In this document: piece after piece, positions 17,883 through 25,852 of the stretch | Position numbering within the stretch: position 1 is the first letter of the stretch | How the letters are laid out: each line of letters starts with the position of its first letter | Translations under genes and position numbers: made by a program | The notes under the pieces: generated by a model | What the model was told of the DNA's origin: nothing | Database searches by the model: none | Seen by the model: the letters and a program-made list of their open reading frames with translations, nothing else | From: Agromyces allii | GTDB taxonomy: Bacteria > Actinomycetota > Actinomycetes > Actinomycetales > Microbacteriaceae | Direction of reading: 5' to 3' | Assembly: GCF_009749385.1 (NCBI RefSeq) | Contig: NZ_WBIN01000016.1 | Location: 48,063-112,062 of the forward strand | Length of the DNA stretch: 64,000 bases

Positions 17883-18053
17883 ATGAACCCGGAATCCTGG
17901 CTCGCGGCCATCTGCCTCTCGGCCGTCGTCGGCCCGATGCTGCTCGGCCTCGTCGCGCTGCGGCGCCGACCTCAGCCGGTTCGCGTGCGATCCTCCGACG
18001 CTCAGCACTCCGACGCTCAGCGTCGGCCGGTGAACCGCTCCATCGATCGGTAG
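17883..18053 (+). CDS. possible 56-residue membrane protein
   Basis: ATG 17883 to TAG 18051-18053, MNPESWLAAICL... One hydrophobic helix (about 6-26) followed by an Arg-rich tail. It overlaps the 3' end of the convergent SDR gene by 37 bp. Supported only by the hydrophobic N-terminus and an open frame with plausible codons. It may not be real. Confidence 0.35.
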   Translation: MNPESWLAAICLSAVVGPMLLGLVALRRRPQPVRVRSSDAQHSDAQRRPVNRSIDR

Positions 18054-18856
18054 ACGCCGAAGCCGTCGCCCACGACGCGATCGAAGACGCGCGTCGGCAG
18101 GAGACCGCGAAGGGCGCGTGACAGACCGACGCTCCAGGGCAGCTCGAGCAGCGGACGCCCCTTGAGCATGGCCCGCCACACGCGGTCGACCACGTACTCG
18201 GGTTCGAGGATCGGCGCGAGCACCGGCCCGCGAGCTCCAGCGAACATGCCCGTCGAGATGTAGCTCGGGGTCACCGTCGTGACCTTCACGTTGCCGTGGT
18301 CGGCCTGCTCGAGCTCGAGGCGCAGCGAGTCGCTCCAGCCGATGAGGGCGGCCTTCGACGCGGCGTAGGTCGCCATGCGCGGGTTCGCGAGGGTGCCCGC
18401 GGCCGAGGCGATGTTCACGATGCGCGCTGCGCGGTAGGCGTTCGCGATCATGCCCGGAAGGAACTCGCGGGTCACGTACATGGGCGCGAGCGCGTTGACC
18501 TGCATGGTCGGGCGGGTGTCGTCGCCGTTGTCGGTCTGCCAGAAGTACTCGTTGCCGCGCACGATGCCGGCGTTGTTGATGAGCACGTCGGGATTGCCGA
18601 CCTCTCGGCGCACCTTCTGCGCGTGCTTGGCGATCGAGCCGAGGTCGGCGAGGTCGACGACGTACGAGTGGATGCGCGTGCGCCCCTTCGAGACGGCGCC
18701 GAGCTCGTCGACCGTGCGCGCGAGCGCCGAGGCGTCGCGGTCCCACAGGGTGACGGATGCCGCGTGCTCGGCGACCGCGCGCTGCGCGTACATGCGTCCC
18801 ATGCCGCCCGCGGCGCCCGTGATGAGCAGTCTGGCTCCGCGCACCGTTCTCGTCAT
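18017..18856 (-). CDS. short-chain dehydrogenase/reductase
   Basis: 279 residues. Classical SDR marks: LLITGAAGGMGR (TGxxxGxG, residues 11-20), VLINNAGI, and the active-site Tyr/Lys in ATYAASKAALIG with the preceding Ser in IASAAG. The C-terminal segment LPWSVGLSRALRGLLPTRVFD is probably membrane-associated. NAD(P)-dependent reduction of an unknown carbonyl or alcohol. Divergent from the MarR gene; the 112 bp gap holds three MarR-type operators, so it is probably controlled by that regulator. Confidence 0.9.
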   Translation of the reverse strand: MTRTVRGARLLITGAAGGMGRMYAQRAVAEHAASVTLWDRDASALARTVDELGAVSKGRTRIHSYVVDLADLGSIAKHAQKVRREVGNPDVLINNAGIVRGNEYFWQTDNGDDTRPTMQVNALAPMYVTREFLPGMIANAYRAARIVNIASAAGTLANPRMATYAASKAALIGWSDSLRLELEQADHGNVKVTTVTPSYISTGMFAGARGPVLAPILEPEYVVDRVWRAMLKGRPLLELPWSVGLSRALRGLLPTRVFDRVVGDGFGVYRSMERFTGRR

Positions 18857-18902
18857 CCGACCATTCTCCCCCGCGCGCTCCCGTGCGCCGGACGGTCACC
18901 GT

Positions 18903-18961
18903 GTCAACATGTTGACTCTTTTTCGTCAACCTGTTGACATTCGACGTGTCAACAGGTTTAC
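18903..18961. promoter_or_regulatory. three MarR-type operators between SDR and marR
   Basis: GTCAACATGTTGAC (18903-18916, perfect palindrome), GTCAACCTGTTGAC (18925-18938, one central mismatch) and GTCAACAGGTTTAC (18948-18961, degenerate). Starts are 22 and 23 bp apart, about two helical turns, so dimers would line one face of the DNA. The third site ends 7 bp before the marR ATG. The tract is AT-rich compared with its surroundings and must hold both divergent promoters. Confidence 0.85.
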
Positions 18962-18968
18962 TCATCAC

Positions 18969-19442
18969 ATGAGCCCCGAACCGAAAGCCCTCCCCGAACC
19001 CGGCGGACCGCTGGGCGACCACCTCACGGTCACCCTGCACCTGCTCGTCGATCGCATGGACCGCTTCGCCGACGGCCTGCTGCAGGCGCGCTACGGCATC
19101 AGCTTCAGCCAGTTCCAGTTCATCGCGGTGATCGCGAACCTGCCGTCGCCGCCCGACATCACGTTCCTCGCCGACTGCCTCGGCGTCAGCAAGGCCGCCG
19201 TCAGCAAGCGCGTGCCCGGCTTCGTGGAGGCCGGCCTCGTGCAGACCAGCGCCGACCCGGCGAACGCCCGACGCGTGCTGCTCTCGATCACCCCGAAGGC
19301 CGGGCAACTGCTCGCCGAGGCGCTGCCCGTGCTCGGCGCCTCGTTCTCCGACGAGTTCGACGACCTCGCCTCCCCCGACCTCGACGCGCTGCACGAAGAC
19401 CTCAAGGCCGTCATCCGCCACCTCGACTCCAAGGAGCACTGA
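18969..19442 (+). CDS. MarR-family regulator
   Basis: 157 residues from ATG 18969. Winged-helix region at about 55-115: ITFLADCLGVSKAAVSKRVP (recognition helix) and the wing in SADPANARRVLLSITPKG-like sequence (ARRVLLSITPKAG). N- and C-terminal helices would form the dimer interface. It starts 7 bp after the last of three operators, suggesting autoregulation and joint control of the divergent SDR and of the oxidoreductase 3 bp downstream. Ligand unknown. Confidence 0.9.
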   Translation: MSPEPKALPEPGGPLGDHLTVTLHLLVDRMDRFADGLLQARYGISFSQFQFIAVIANLPSPPDITFLADCLGVSKAAVSKRVPGFVEAGLVQTSADPANARRVLLSITPKAGQLLAEALPVLGASFSDEFDDLASPDLDALHEDLKAVIRHLDSKEH

Positions 19443-19445
19443 ACC

Positions 19446-20165
19446 ATGACGAACAGCACCTCGCCGAACAGCACCGTGACCAACACGCTCGTGATCATCG
19501 GGCACCCGAACTCGGGCAGCTTCAACCACGCCCTGGCCGAGCAGTACGCGGCCGGCCTGCGCGCGGCATCCGTCGACCCCTCGACCGGCGGCCCGTCCGA
19601 CGGCTCGCACGTGCGCGTCATCGACCTCGCCGAGCGCGAGTTCGAGCTGCTGCCCGCCGACCGCGGCGACCTGCGCGCGCCCGACGGCGACACCTCCCAC
19701 CTCGAGCCGCGCATCCGCGCGTTCATCGACGACGTCGCCTGGGCCGACCACCTCGTGTTCTTCTTCCCGCAGTGGTGGGGCACGTACCCCGCCGTGCTGA
19801 AGGCGTTCCTCGACCGCGCGGTGCTCTCGGGCACGGCCTTCAAGTACGGCCGCGGCCAGATCTCGACGCGACTGCTCACGGGCAAGACGGCGCGCATCGT
19901 CATGACCATGGACTCGCCCGTCGCGTGGAACCGGTTCGTCTACCGCAACGCGGCCGAGACCTCGCTCAAGCGGGCGACGCTCGCCTACTGCGGCGTGCGC
20001 ACGATCGGCATCACCCGGTTCACGCCCGTGCGGTTCTCGACCCCCGAGAAGCGCGCCGCCTGGCTCGAGTCGGTGCGCCGGCTCGGGGTGACGGATGCCG
20101 CGAGGGCCCGCCGCCGCCAGCCCGCGCCCGTAGCGGTCGCCGCCACGGGCGCCGCCGCCGAGTAG
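19446..20165 (+). CDS. NAD(P)H oxidoreductase, flavodoxin-like (KefF/NQO family)
   Basis: 239 residues. IIGHPNSGSFNHALAEQYA is the FMN/FAD phosphate-binding loop; LVFFFPQWWGTYPAVLKAFLDR is the family hallmark around the isoalloxazine ring; then GKTARIVMTMDSP. It likely reduces quinones or electrophiles by two electrons using NAD(P)H. It begins 3 bp after marR, so it shares the MarR-controlled transcript. The Ala/Arg-rich C-terminal 25 residues are extra to the family core. Confidence 0.87.
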   Translation: MTNSTSPNSTVTNTLVIIGHPNSGSFNHALAEQYAAGLRAASVDPSTGGPSDGSHVRVIDLAEREFELLPADRGDLRAPDGDTSHLEPRIRAFIDDVAWADHLVFFFPQWWGTYPAVLKAFLDRAVLSGTAFKYGRGQISTRLLTGKTARIVMTMDSPVAWNRFVYRNAAETSLKRATLAYCGVRTIGITRFTPVRFSTPEKRAAWLESVRRLGVTDAARARRRQPAPVAVAATGAAAE

Positions 20166-20236
20166 GCGGCGCCCCGCGACATCCGCCCGCCCGCGACATC
20201 CGCCCACCCGAGCGCTTCGGCGGGAGGAGTTCGCGG

Positions 20237-20275
20237 GCAGGGGAGGACGATTCCCGGCGAATCGTCCTCCCCTGC
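20237..20275. terminator. strong terminator hairpin after the oxidoreductase gene
   Basis: GCAGGGGAGGACGATT (20237-20252) is perfectly complementary to 20260-20275, with a 7-base loop. A 16 bp stem without a T-run. It lies 71 bp after the oxidoreductase stop. Confidence 0.75.
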
Positions 20276-20344
20276 GGCCGCGCTCCTCCCGTGGCCCCCC
20301 CGGCCGGCCTGTCGGCGCGGCGGGCGTCGTGAGAGCATGAGCGC

Positions 20345-20944
20345 GTGCACGTGAGACTCGCCACCGAAGCCGATGTCCCGGCCGTCGCCGAGACCGTCGC
20401 GCTCGCGTTCGCCGCGGATCCAGTCTGGGCGCCCGTGCTGCGGCGGGCCGACGGCTCGACCGATCACCTGATCCCGTTCTGGACGCCGTTCGTCGAGGGT
20501 GCGCTGCTCCACGACACCGTGTGGATCGCCGACGACGGCGCCTCGGCCGCCGTGTGGATCCCGCCGGGCGGCGACGAGATGACCGACGAGCAGTTCGCGC
20601 GCGTGCAGGCGATCGTCGACGAGGTGCTCTCGCCTGAGCAGCGGAGCGCGTTCGACGTGCTCATGCAGCGCTTCGAGGAGCACCACCCACACGATGCGCC
20701 GCACTGGTACCTGAGCCTGCTCGCGACCCATCCGTCGCGTCGGGGCGAGGGGCTCGCACAGCAGATGCTGGCCGGCAACGTGCGCGACTTCGCGCAGTCG
20801 GGGCTGGCGGCCTACCTCGAGTCCACGAACCCGGTGAACGACCGCCGCTACGAACGCGCGGGGTTCCGCGCCGTCGGCGGGTTCACCTCCCCGCTCGACG
20901 ACGCAGCCCCGATCACGACCATGTGGCGCCCCGTCGACGCCTGA
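20345..20944 (+). CDS. GNAT N-acetyltransferase
   Basis: 199 residues from GTG 20345. N-terminal VRLATEADVPAVAETVALAF and the core HWYLSLLATHPSRRGEGLAQQML (beta4 with the acetyl-CoA loop R-R-G-E-G), then YLESTNPVNDRRYERAGF. This is the GNAT layout with an insert of about 45 residues (EMTDEQFARVQAIVDEVL...) between beta3 and beta4. Acceptor unknown. Transcribed alone behind the terminator. Confidence 0.87.
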   Translation: MHVRLATEADVPAVAETVALAFAADPVWAPVLRRADGSTDHLIPFWTPFVEGALLHDTVWIADDGASAAVWIPPGGDEMTDEQFARVQAIVDEVLSPEQRSAFDVLMQRFEEHHPHDAPHWYLSLLATHPSRRGEGLAQQMLAGNVRDFAQSGLAAYLESTNPVNDRRYERAGFRAVGGFTSPLDDAAPITTMWRPVDA

Positions 20945-20984
20945 CCGGCCCGAGCCAAGCCGGCCGAGCCAAGCCGAGCCGAGG

Positions 20985-21701
20985 TCAGCGCGCGGCGCGG
21001 TCGCGCAGCAACGACGCCGCGTAGACCGCGATCCACGCGAACCCGAGCGAGACGCCCACGAACAGGCGGATGCTCGCCGCCGGCCCGAACGGGATGCACA
21101 GCACGAGGCACGCGATCCCGATCACGATCGACCACGCGGCCGCCGCGCGGTGCCCCTCCCAACGCAGGCGCTTCGCCACCACGAAGGTGACGGCCACGAG
21201 CGCGAGGAAGGCGAGCGGGGCGGCGAACGCGTGCACGCCCCCGTGGAAGGTCCACTCGGTCGGATACCCGTCGGGCGTGCCGAGCGGGAACCCGAGCGCC
21301 GGGTCGGCCGTGAACGCGCCGCCCAGCACGAGGCCGACGCCGTAGAGCCCGAACAGCACGGGTGCCCACACGCGGCCGGGTCCGTCGCCGAGGCTGCGGC
21401 GAGCGCCGACCGCGAACGCGAGCATGAGCACGCCGGCCACGATGAAGTTCGTGATCTGCAGGTATCCGCGGTCGCCCAACGAGAGCAGGCTGAGCGGATG
21501 CCGCGACAGGTCGAATCCCTCACGCGCGAGCGCCTGCACGAGACCGGCGACCACGAAGAGCGGCCCGGCCACGATCCCGGCCCAGACGAGCGCCCTCGTG
21601 GTCGGGTCGGCCGCGTGGGCCGGAGGGTGCGAGACGACGTGGGTCAGCGCGGGCGCGGCCTGCGCGGCCTCCCCGGGCGAGGTGCGAAGTGCGGTGTCCA
21701 T
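20985..21701 (-). CDS. DUF998-family membrane protein
   Basis: 238 residues from ATG 21701. Six hydrophobic helices are visible, the first at about 40-60 (ALVWAGIVAGPLFVVAGLVQ), with the DUF998-typical FDLSRHPLSLLSLGDRGYLQ loop and a late LCIPFGPAASIR. Function not established. Divergent from the DGPF/sigma pair; a 19 bp inverted repeat sits in the shared 195 bp region. DUF998 genes near DGPF proteins and ECF sigma factors suggest a common stress or transport context, but this is inference. Confidence 0.82.
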   Translation of the reverse strand: MDTALRTSPGEAAQAAPALTHVVSHPPAHAADPTTRALVWAGIVAGPLFVVAGLVQALAREGFDLSRHPLSLLSLGDRGYLQITNFIVAGVLMLAFAVGARRSLGDGPGRVWAPVLFGLYGVGLVLGGAFTADPALGFPLGTPDGYPTEWTFHGGVHAFAAPLAFLALVAVTFVVAKRLRWEGHRAAAAWSIVIGIACLVLCIPFGPAASIRLFVGVSLGFAWIAVYAASLLRDRAAR

Positions 21702-21763
21702 GGTGAACGTCCTTCCGGTTCGGCGACCCGCTCGATCGGGTCGTTCACCAAGACGTCGCGGCG

Positions 21764-21837
21764 CGGCATCCGTTCTCGACATCGCCCTCGAACCCGATCG
21801 CGGGAAATCTCGGAACCCATGTCGAGAACGGATGCCG
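21764..21837. promoter_or_regulatory. 19 bp inverted repeat between DUF998 and DGPF genes
   Basis: CGGCATCCGTTCTCGACAT (21764-21782) is the exact reverse complement of 21819-21837, 36 bp apart. It is placed in the divergent intergenic region, 63 bp and 60 bp from the two start codons, as expected for paired binding sites. Outer arms contain the genome-wide word GGCATCC, so part of the match could be background, but a 19 bp match is not. Confidence 0.65.
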
Positions 21838-21896
21838 AACGCCGACGCTATGGTGAGGGCACGCCGACGGGGCGCGCCTCACCGAGGAGGAATCCC

Positions 21897-22250
21897 ATGC
21901 GTTACCTGTGCCTGATGAAGTCCGACGAGCACCAGGGCGAGACCCCGCCCGCCGTCTACGAGGCCATGGCCGAGTACGACCGCTGGGGCCGCGAGACGGG
22001 CGTGCTCGTCGACAGCCAGGGCCTGCTGCCGAGCGAGGCCGGGGCGATCGTCTCGCTCGCCGACGGCGCGATCAAGGCCGTCGACGGGCCGTTCACGGAG
22101 GCGAAGGAGCTCGTCGGGGGCTACGCGGTCATCGACGTGCGCTCCCGCGACGAGGCCCTCGAGCTCGGGCGGCGGCTCATGCAGATCCACGTCGACCACT
22201 GGCCGGGCTTCGTCGGCAGCGTCGAGATCCGGCAGATCGCGGAGTTCTGA
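21897..22250 (+). CDS. DGPF/YciI-family protein
   Basis: 117 residues from ATG 21897 behind GAGGAGG. MRYLCLMKSDEHQ start, VDGPFTEAKELVGGYAVIDV (the DGPF-like motif) and DEALELGRR, as in the YciI-like family of small ferredoxin-fold proteins. Such proteins are frequent neighbours of ECF42 sigma factors, which is what follows 57 bp downstream. Molecular role unknown; a regulatory partnership with the sigma factor has been proposed for the family. Confidence 0.88.
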   Translation: MRYLCLMKSDEHQGETPPAVYEAMAEYDRWGRETGVLVDSQGLLPSEAGAIVSLADGAIKAVDGPFTEAKELVGGYAVIDVRSRDEALELGRRLMQIHVDHWPGFVGSVEIRQIAEF

Positions 22251-22307
22251 GCGCGGCTCGCGCCGGGCATCCTTGCGTCGGCGCGGCGCGCGTGGTCTCA
22301 TGCCCAC

Positions 22308-23642
22308 GTGAGCGATCGCACCGGTGACGAGACGACGCGCGCCGCGATCGAGGCGGTCTGGCGACTCGAGTCGACGCGCCTGATCGCGGCGCTCGTGCGC
22401 ATCGTGCGCGAGGTCGGGCTCGCTGAGGACGTGGCCCAGGACGCGATCGTCGCGGCGCTCGCGCAGTGGCCCGCCACCGGCATCCCGAGCAATCCCGGAG
22501 CCTGGCTGATGACCACCGCGAAGCGTCGAGCCGTCGACGAGTTCCGACGTCGGGCGAAGCACGACGCCGCCTTCGCGGTGCTCGCGCGCGAACTCGACGA
22601 GGCCGTCGAGGGCGACCCCGGTGCGGGCATCGACCACGTGGACGACGACGTGCTGCGGCTCATGTTCATCTGCTGCCACCCCGCGCTCACGGTCGAGGCG
22701 CAGACGACGCTCACCCTGAAGCTCGTCACCGGGCTCTCGACGCGCGAGATCGCCCGCGCGTTCCTCGCCCCGGAGGCGACGGTCGCGCAACGGGTGTCGC
22801 GAGCGAAGCGCACCCTCGCCGAGGCCGGCGCCGCGATCGAGGAGCCGAGCGTCGACGAGCGGGCCGAGCGGCTGCAGACGGTGCTCGGCGTCGTCTACCT
22901 GCTCTTCAACGAGGGGTACTCGGCGACCGAGGGCGAGGACTGGGTGCGCCCGACGCTCTGCGACGAGGCCGTGCGGCTCGGCCGCATCCTCACGGCGCTC
23001 GTGCCCGACGACCCCGAGGTGCACGGCCTCTCGGCGCTCATGGAACTGCAGTCGTCACGGCTCGCCGCCCGCGTCGGCGCCGACGGCGAGCCCGTGCTGC
23101 TCGAGCAGCAGGACCGCAGGGCGTGGGATGCCGCGCGCATCCGCCGCGGCCAGGACGCCCTCGCGCGGGCCGACGCCATCCTCGTCGGCCAGCCGCCCCT
23201 GAGCCCCTCGGCCGAACCCGGCCCGTACGTGCTGCAGGCCGCCATCGCCGACGAGCACGCGCGCGCGGCATCCGTCGAGACGACCGACTGGGCGGCGATC
23301 GCCGAGCTCTACGAACGCCTCGGACACCGCACCGGATCCCCGGTCGCCGAACTCAACCGTGCCGTCGCCCTCGGACGCGCGCGCGGACCCGAGGCCGGAC
23401 TCGCGCTGCTCGACCAGCTCGCCGACCTGCCCGCCCTGCGCGGCTACCACCTCGTGCCGAGCGTGCGCGGCGACCTGCTCGAGCGGCTCGGCCGACCTCT
23501 GGACGCCGCCGCCGAGTTCGAACGGGCCGCCGCCATGGCCTCGAACGCCCGCGAGCGCGACCTGCTGCTTCGTCGGGCGACCGCGGCGAAGGCCCTCGAC
23601 GAGCGGTCGTCGATCGAAGACCCTGCCGTCCGCTCCGACTGA
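22308..23642 (+). CDS. ECF42-type RNA polymerase sigma factor with C-terminal extension
   Basis: 444 residues from GTG 22308. Sigma region 2 at about 15-85 (VGLAEDVAQDAIVAALAQWP, GAWLMTTAKRRAVDEFRRRA) and region 4 at about 120-170 (TGLSTREIARAFLAPEATVA). The remaining 270 residues are helical and include VVYLLFNEGYSATEGEDWVR and LNRAVALGRARGPEAGL, the TPR-like extension of the ECF42 group. No anti-sigma gene is adjacent; the extension and the DGPF protein presumably take over control. Target promoters cannot be read from this window. Confidence 0.9.
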   Translation: MSDRTGDETTRAAIEAVWRLESTRLIAALVRIVREVGLAEDVAQDAIVAALAQWPATGIPSNPGAWLMTTAKRRAVDEFRRRAKHDAAFAVLARELDEAVEGDPGAGIDHVDDDVLRLMFICCHPALTVEAQTTLTLKLVTGLSTREIARAFLAPEATVAQRVSRAKRTLAEAGAAIEEPSVDERAERLQTVLGVVYLLFNEGYSATEGEDWVRPTLCDEAVRLGRILTALVPDDPEVHGLSALMELQSSRLAARVGADGEPVLLEQQDRRAWDAARIRRGQDALARADAILVGQPPLSPSAEPGPYVLQAAIADEHARAASVETTDWAAIAELYERLGHRTGSPVAELNRAVALGRARGPEAGLALLDQLADLPALRGYHLVPSVRGDLLERLGRPLDAAAEFERAAAMASNARERDLLLRRATAAKALDERSSIEDPAVRSD

Positions 23643-23793
23643 GCACCGAGCCGGATCGCAGGATATTCGACGTCTCGCCGCGTCACACGAGAACCCGCCG
23701 TGTTACGCCCCGGGTCAGCGGCGCCTGACAGCGCTTCCCCGTCTGGATACCGTCGAGGCACCCCCACCAGCCACCGCACGTCGAGGAGACGCC

Positions 23794-24684
23794 ATGGCCG
23801 CGGCATCCGCCACCGCTCGCGAAGCCTCGCCGATCGCGCACTCGGCGGCCGCAGCACCCGTCTCGCTCCGCGGCATCGGCCGCGCGTTCGCGTCGCAGGG
23901 CGGCTCGCGTCAGGTGCTGCGCGACATCGACCTCGAGATCGCGGCCGGTGAGATCGTCGCGATCCTCGGACCGAGCGGATGCGGCAAGTCGACGCTGCTG
24001 CGCATCGCCGGCGGACTCGACCGTCCGACGCAGGGCGAGGCGCTCATCGACGGCGAGCCCGTGAAGCCGTACGACGCACGCTCGGCGGTCGGATTCCAGG
24101 AGCCGCGCCTGCTGCCGTGGCGCACGCTCGCCAGCAACGTCGCCCTCGGCCTGCCGAAGTCGACCCCGCGCGCCGCCGGGCGCGAACAGGTCGCGCGGCT
24201 GCTCGACCTCGTCGGGCTCGCCGACTTCGCGGGCCACCGGCCGCGCGAGGTGTCGGGCGGCATGGCCCAGCGCACCTCGCTCGCACGCGCCCTCGCGCGC
24301 AACCCAGCCGTGCTGCTGCTCGACGAGCCGTTCGGAGCGCTCGACGCCCTCACCCGCCTGAAGATGCAGGACCTCCTGCTCGACGTTCACGCCGCCGAAC
24401 CGGCGACCATCCTGCTCGTGACGCACGACGTCGACGAGGCGCTGCAGCTCGCCGACCGCGTGATCCTGCTCGGCCACGAGGCCGGCGCCGACGGCGCGCC
24501 CCCCGCGACGCAGGGCGCCGTCGTGGTGCAGACCGTCATCGTGCCCGGGCACCGACCGCGCGACCGCGGTTCCGCAGAACTCGCCGAGCTCCGCGGGCGC
24601 CTGCTCGACGGGCTCGGCATCGACCGGCACGGCGCCGCGCGCGGCATCGAGACCGGCACGACCATCCCGCACTACCCCTACTGA
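23794..24684 (+). CDS. ABC transporter ATPase, NitT/TauT (SsuB-like) family
   Basis: 296 residues from ATG 23794. Walker A GPSGCGKST at 59-67, SGGMAQRTSLARALA signature, LLLDEPFGALDALTR Walker B and D-loop, VTHDVDEALQLADR switch. It energises the permease at 25853 with the binding protein at 24806. The family imports sulfonates, taurine, nitrate or small organic ions. The 151 bp in front have a CTGACA and GGATAC pair but at poor spacing, so no promoter is called. Confidence 0.88.
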   Translation: MAAASATAREASPIAHSAAAAPVSLRGIGRAFASQGGSRQVLRDIDLEIAAGEIVAILGPSGCGKSTLLRIAGGLDRPTQGEALIDGEPVKPYDARSAVGFQEPRLLPWRTLASNVALGLPKSTPRAAGREQVARLLDLVGLADFAGHRPREVSGGMAQRTSLARALARNPAVLLLDEPFGALDALTRLKMQDLLLDVHAAEPATILLVTHDVDEALQLADRVILLGHEAGADGAPPATQGAVVVQTVIVPGHRPRDRGSAELAELRGRLLDGLGIDRHGAARGIETGTTIPHYPY

Positions 24685-24790
24685 CGCACCACACGCACTC
24701 GACGCACCACACGGGCGCCCGAAACGCACCCGACGCACCGCCCCACCGACGCACCATCCGTTTCGACGCACACAGCATGCGCGTCGCATC
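24685..24790. repeat. GACGCAC-rich spacer
   Basis: The 121 bp between the ATPase and binding-protein genes repeats GACGCACC or CGACGCAC about five times (24685, 24699, 24730, 24748, 24767). No hairpin, gene or clear promoter seen. Probably slippage-derived spacer. Confidence 0.5.
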
Positions 24791-24805
24791 CCAGAGGAGA
24801 ATCCC

Positions 24806-25843
24806 ATGTCCCGCACCGCACCGTTCCTGCGATCCGCGCTCGTCGCGGGCGCCGCCGCCTCCGCACTGCTGCTCTCGGGCTGCGTCGCCGGCGAGGGCCA
24901 GGCCGCTGAGCCCGAGCCCGCGGCATCCGGCGAGGCCGTCTCGCTCGAGGGCCAGACGCTCAACATCGACTTCGCGACCTACAACCCGCTGAGCCTCGTC
25001 ATCAAGGACCAGGGCTGGCTCGAAGACGCCGGGCTCACCGTGAACTGGGTGCAGTCCGCCGGCTCGAACAAGGCCAACGAGGCGCTGCGCGCCGGGGCCA
25101 TCGACGTGGGCTCGACCGCCGGCTCGGCCGCGCTGCTCGCACGCTCGAACGGCTCGCCGATCCAGGTCATCGACATCTTCTCGCAGCCCGAGTGGGCCGC
25201 CCTCGTCACGACCGACGGCACGGGCGTCGAGTCCGTCGAAGACCTCAAGGGCAAGCAGGTCGCCGCGACCAAGGGCACCGACCCCTACTTCTTCCTGCTG
25301 CAGTCGCTCGAGGCCGAGGGCCTGGCGCCCGAAGACATCACGGTGCAGAACCTGCAGCACGCCGACGGCTGGGCCGCGCTCCAGAACGGCTCCGTCGACG
25401 CCTGGGCCGGCCTCGACCCGATCATGGCCGGCGCCGAAGAGGCGGGCGCCTCGCTCTTCTACCGCAACGTCGCCTTCAACTCCTACGGCTTCCTGAACGC
25501 GACCGAGTCGTTCATCGCCGAGAAGCCCGAGGTCGCGCAGGCCGTGGTCGACGCCTACGAGCACGCTCGCGCATGGGCCGAAGAGAACCCCGAGGAGACC
25601 GCCTCGATCCTCGCCGAGGTCGCCGGACTCGACGAGGCCGTCGCCACGAAGGTCATCACCGAGCGCACGAACCTCGGCGTCGACAACGTTCCCGGCGACG
25701 CGCAGGTCGCAGTGCTCGAGAAGATCGGCCCGATCTTCGTCGAACTCGGCGACGTCCCCTCGCAGGAGCAGGTCGACGACGCGCTCGACACCCTCATCAA
25801 CGACGAGTTCGCGACGGCGGCAGACCCGTCGCGCTTCGAGTAG
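24806..25843 (+). CDS. ABC substrate-binding lipoprotein, NitT/TauT (SsuA-like) family
   Basis: 345 residues; signal peptide with lipobox LLLSGC. Mature domain has the NMT1/SsuA pattern: INIDFATYNPLSLV-like start, VQSAGSNKANEALRAGAIDV, GSTAGSAALLARSNG, EDLKGKQVAATKGTDPYFFL and NLQHADGWAALQNGSVDAWA. The GSNKANEAL loop resembles aliphatic-sulfonate binders. Substrate not provable; co-transcription with an acyl-CoA synthetase suggests the imported compound might be an organic acid. Confidence 0.88.
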   Translation: MSRTAPFLRSALVAGAAASALLLSGCVAGEGQAAEPEPAASGEAVSLEGQTLNIDFATYNPLSLVIKDQGWLEDAGLTVNWVQSAGSNKANEALRAGAIDVGSTAGSAALLARSNGSPIQVIDIFSQPEWAALVTTDGTGVESVEDLKGKQVAATKGTDPYFFLLQSLEAEGLAPEDITVQNLQHADGWAALQNGSVDAWAGLDPIMAGAEEAGASLFYRNVAFNSYGFLNATESFIAEKPEVAQAVVDAYEHARAWAEENPEETASILAEVAGLDEAVATKVITERTNLGVDNVPGDAQVAVLEKIGPIFVELGDVPSQEQVDDALDTLINDEFATAADPSRFE

Positions 25844-25852
25844 GAACCTGAG

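Noticed and set aside
18010..18026. Terminator at CCGACGCTCAGCGTCGG
   Set aside because: An 8 bp stem with one-base loop inside the SDR C-terminal codons; too constrained and lacking a tail.
23643..23793. Riboswitch or S-box leader before the sulfonate-type ABC operon
   Set aside because: No conserved SAM or other riboswitch core could be recognised and no terminator/antiterminator pair is visible.
24685..24790. CRISPR-like array from repeated GACGCACC
   Set aside because: Repeat units are too short, irregularly spaced and without unique spacers of fixed length; no cas genes.
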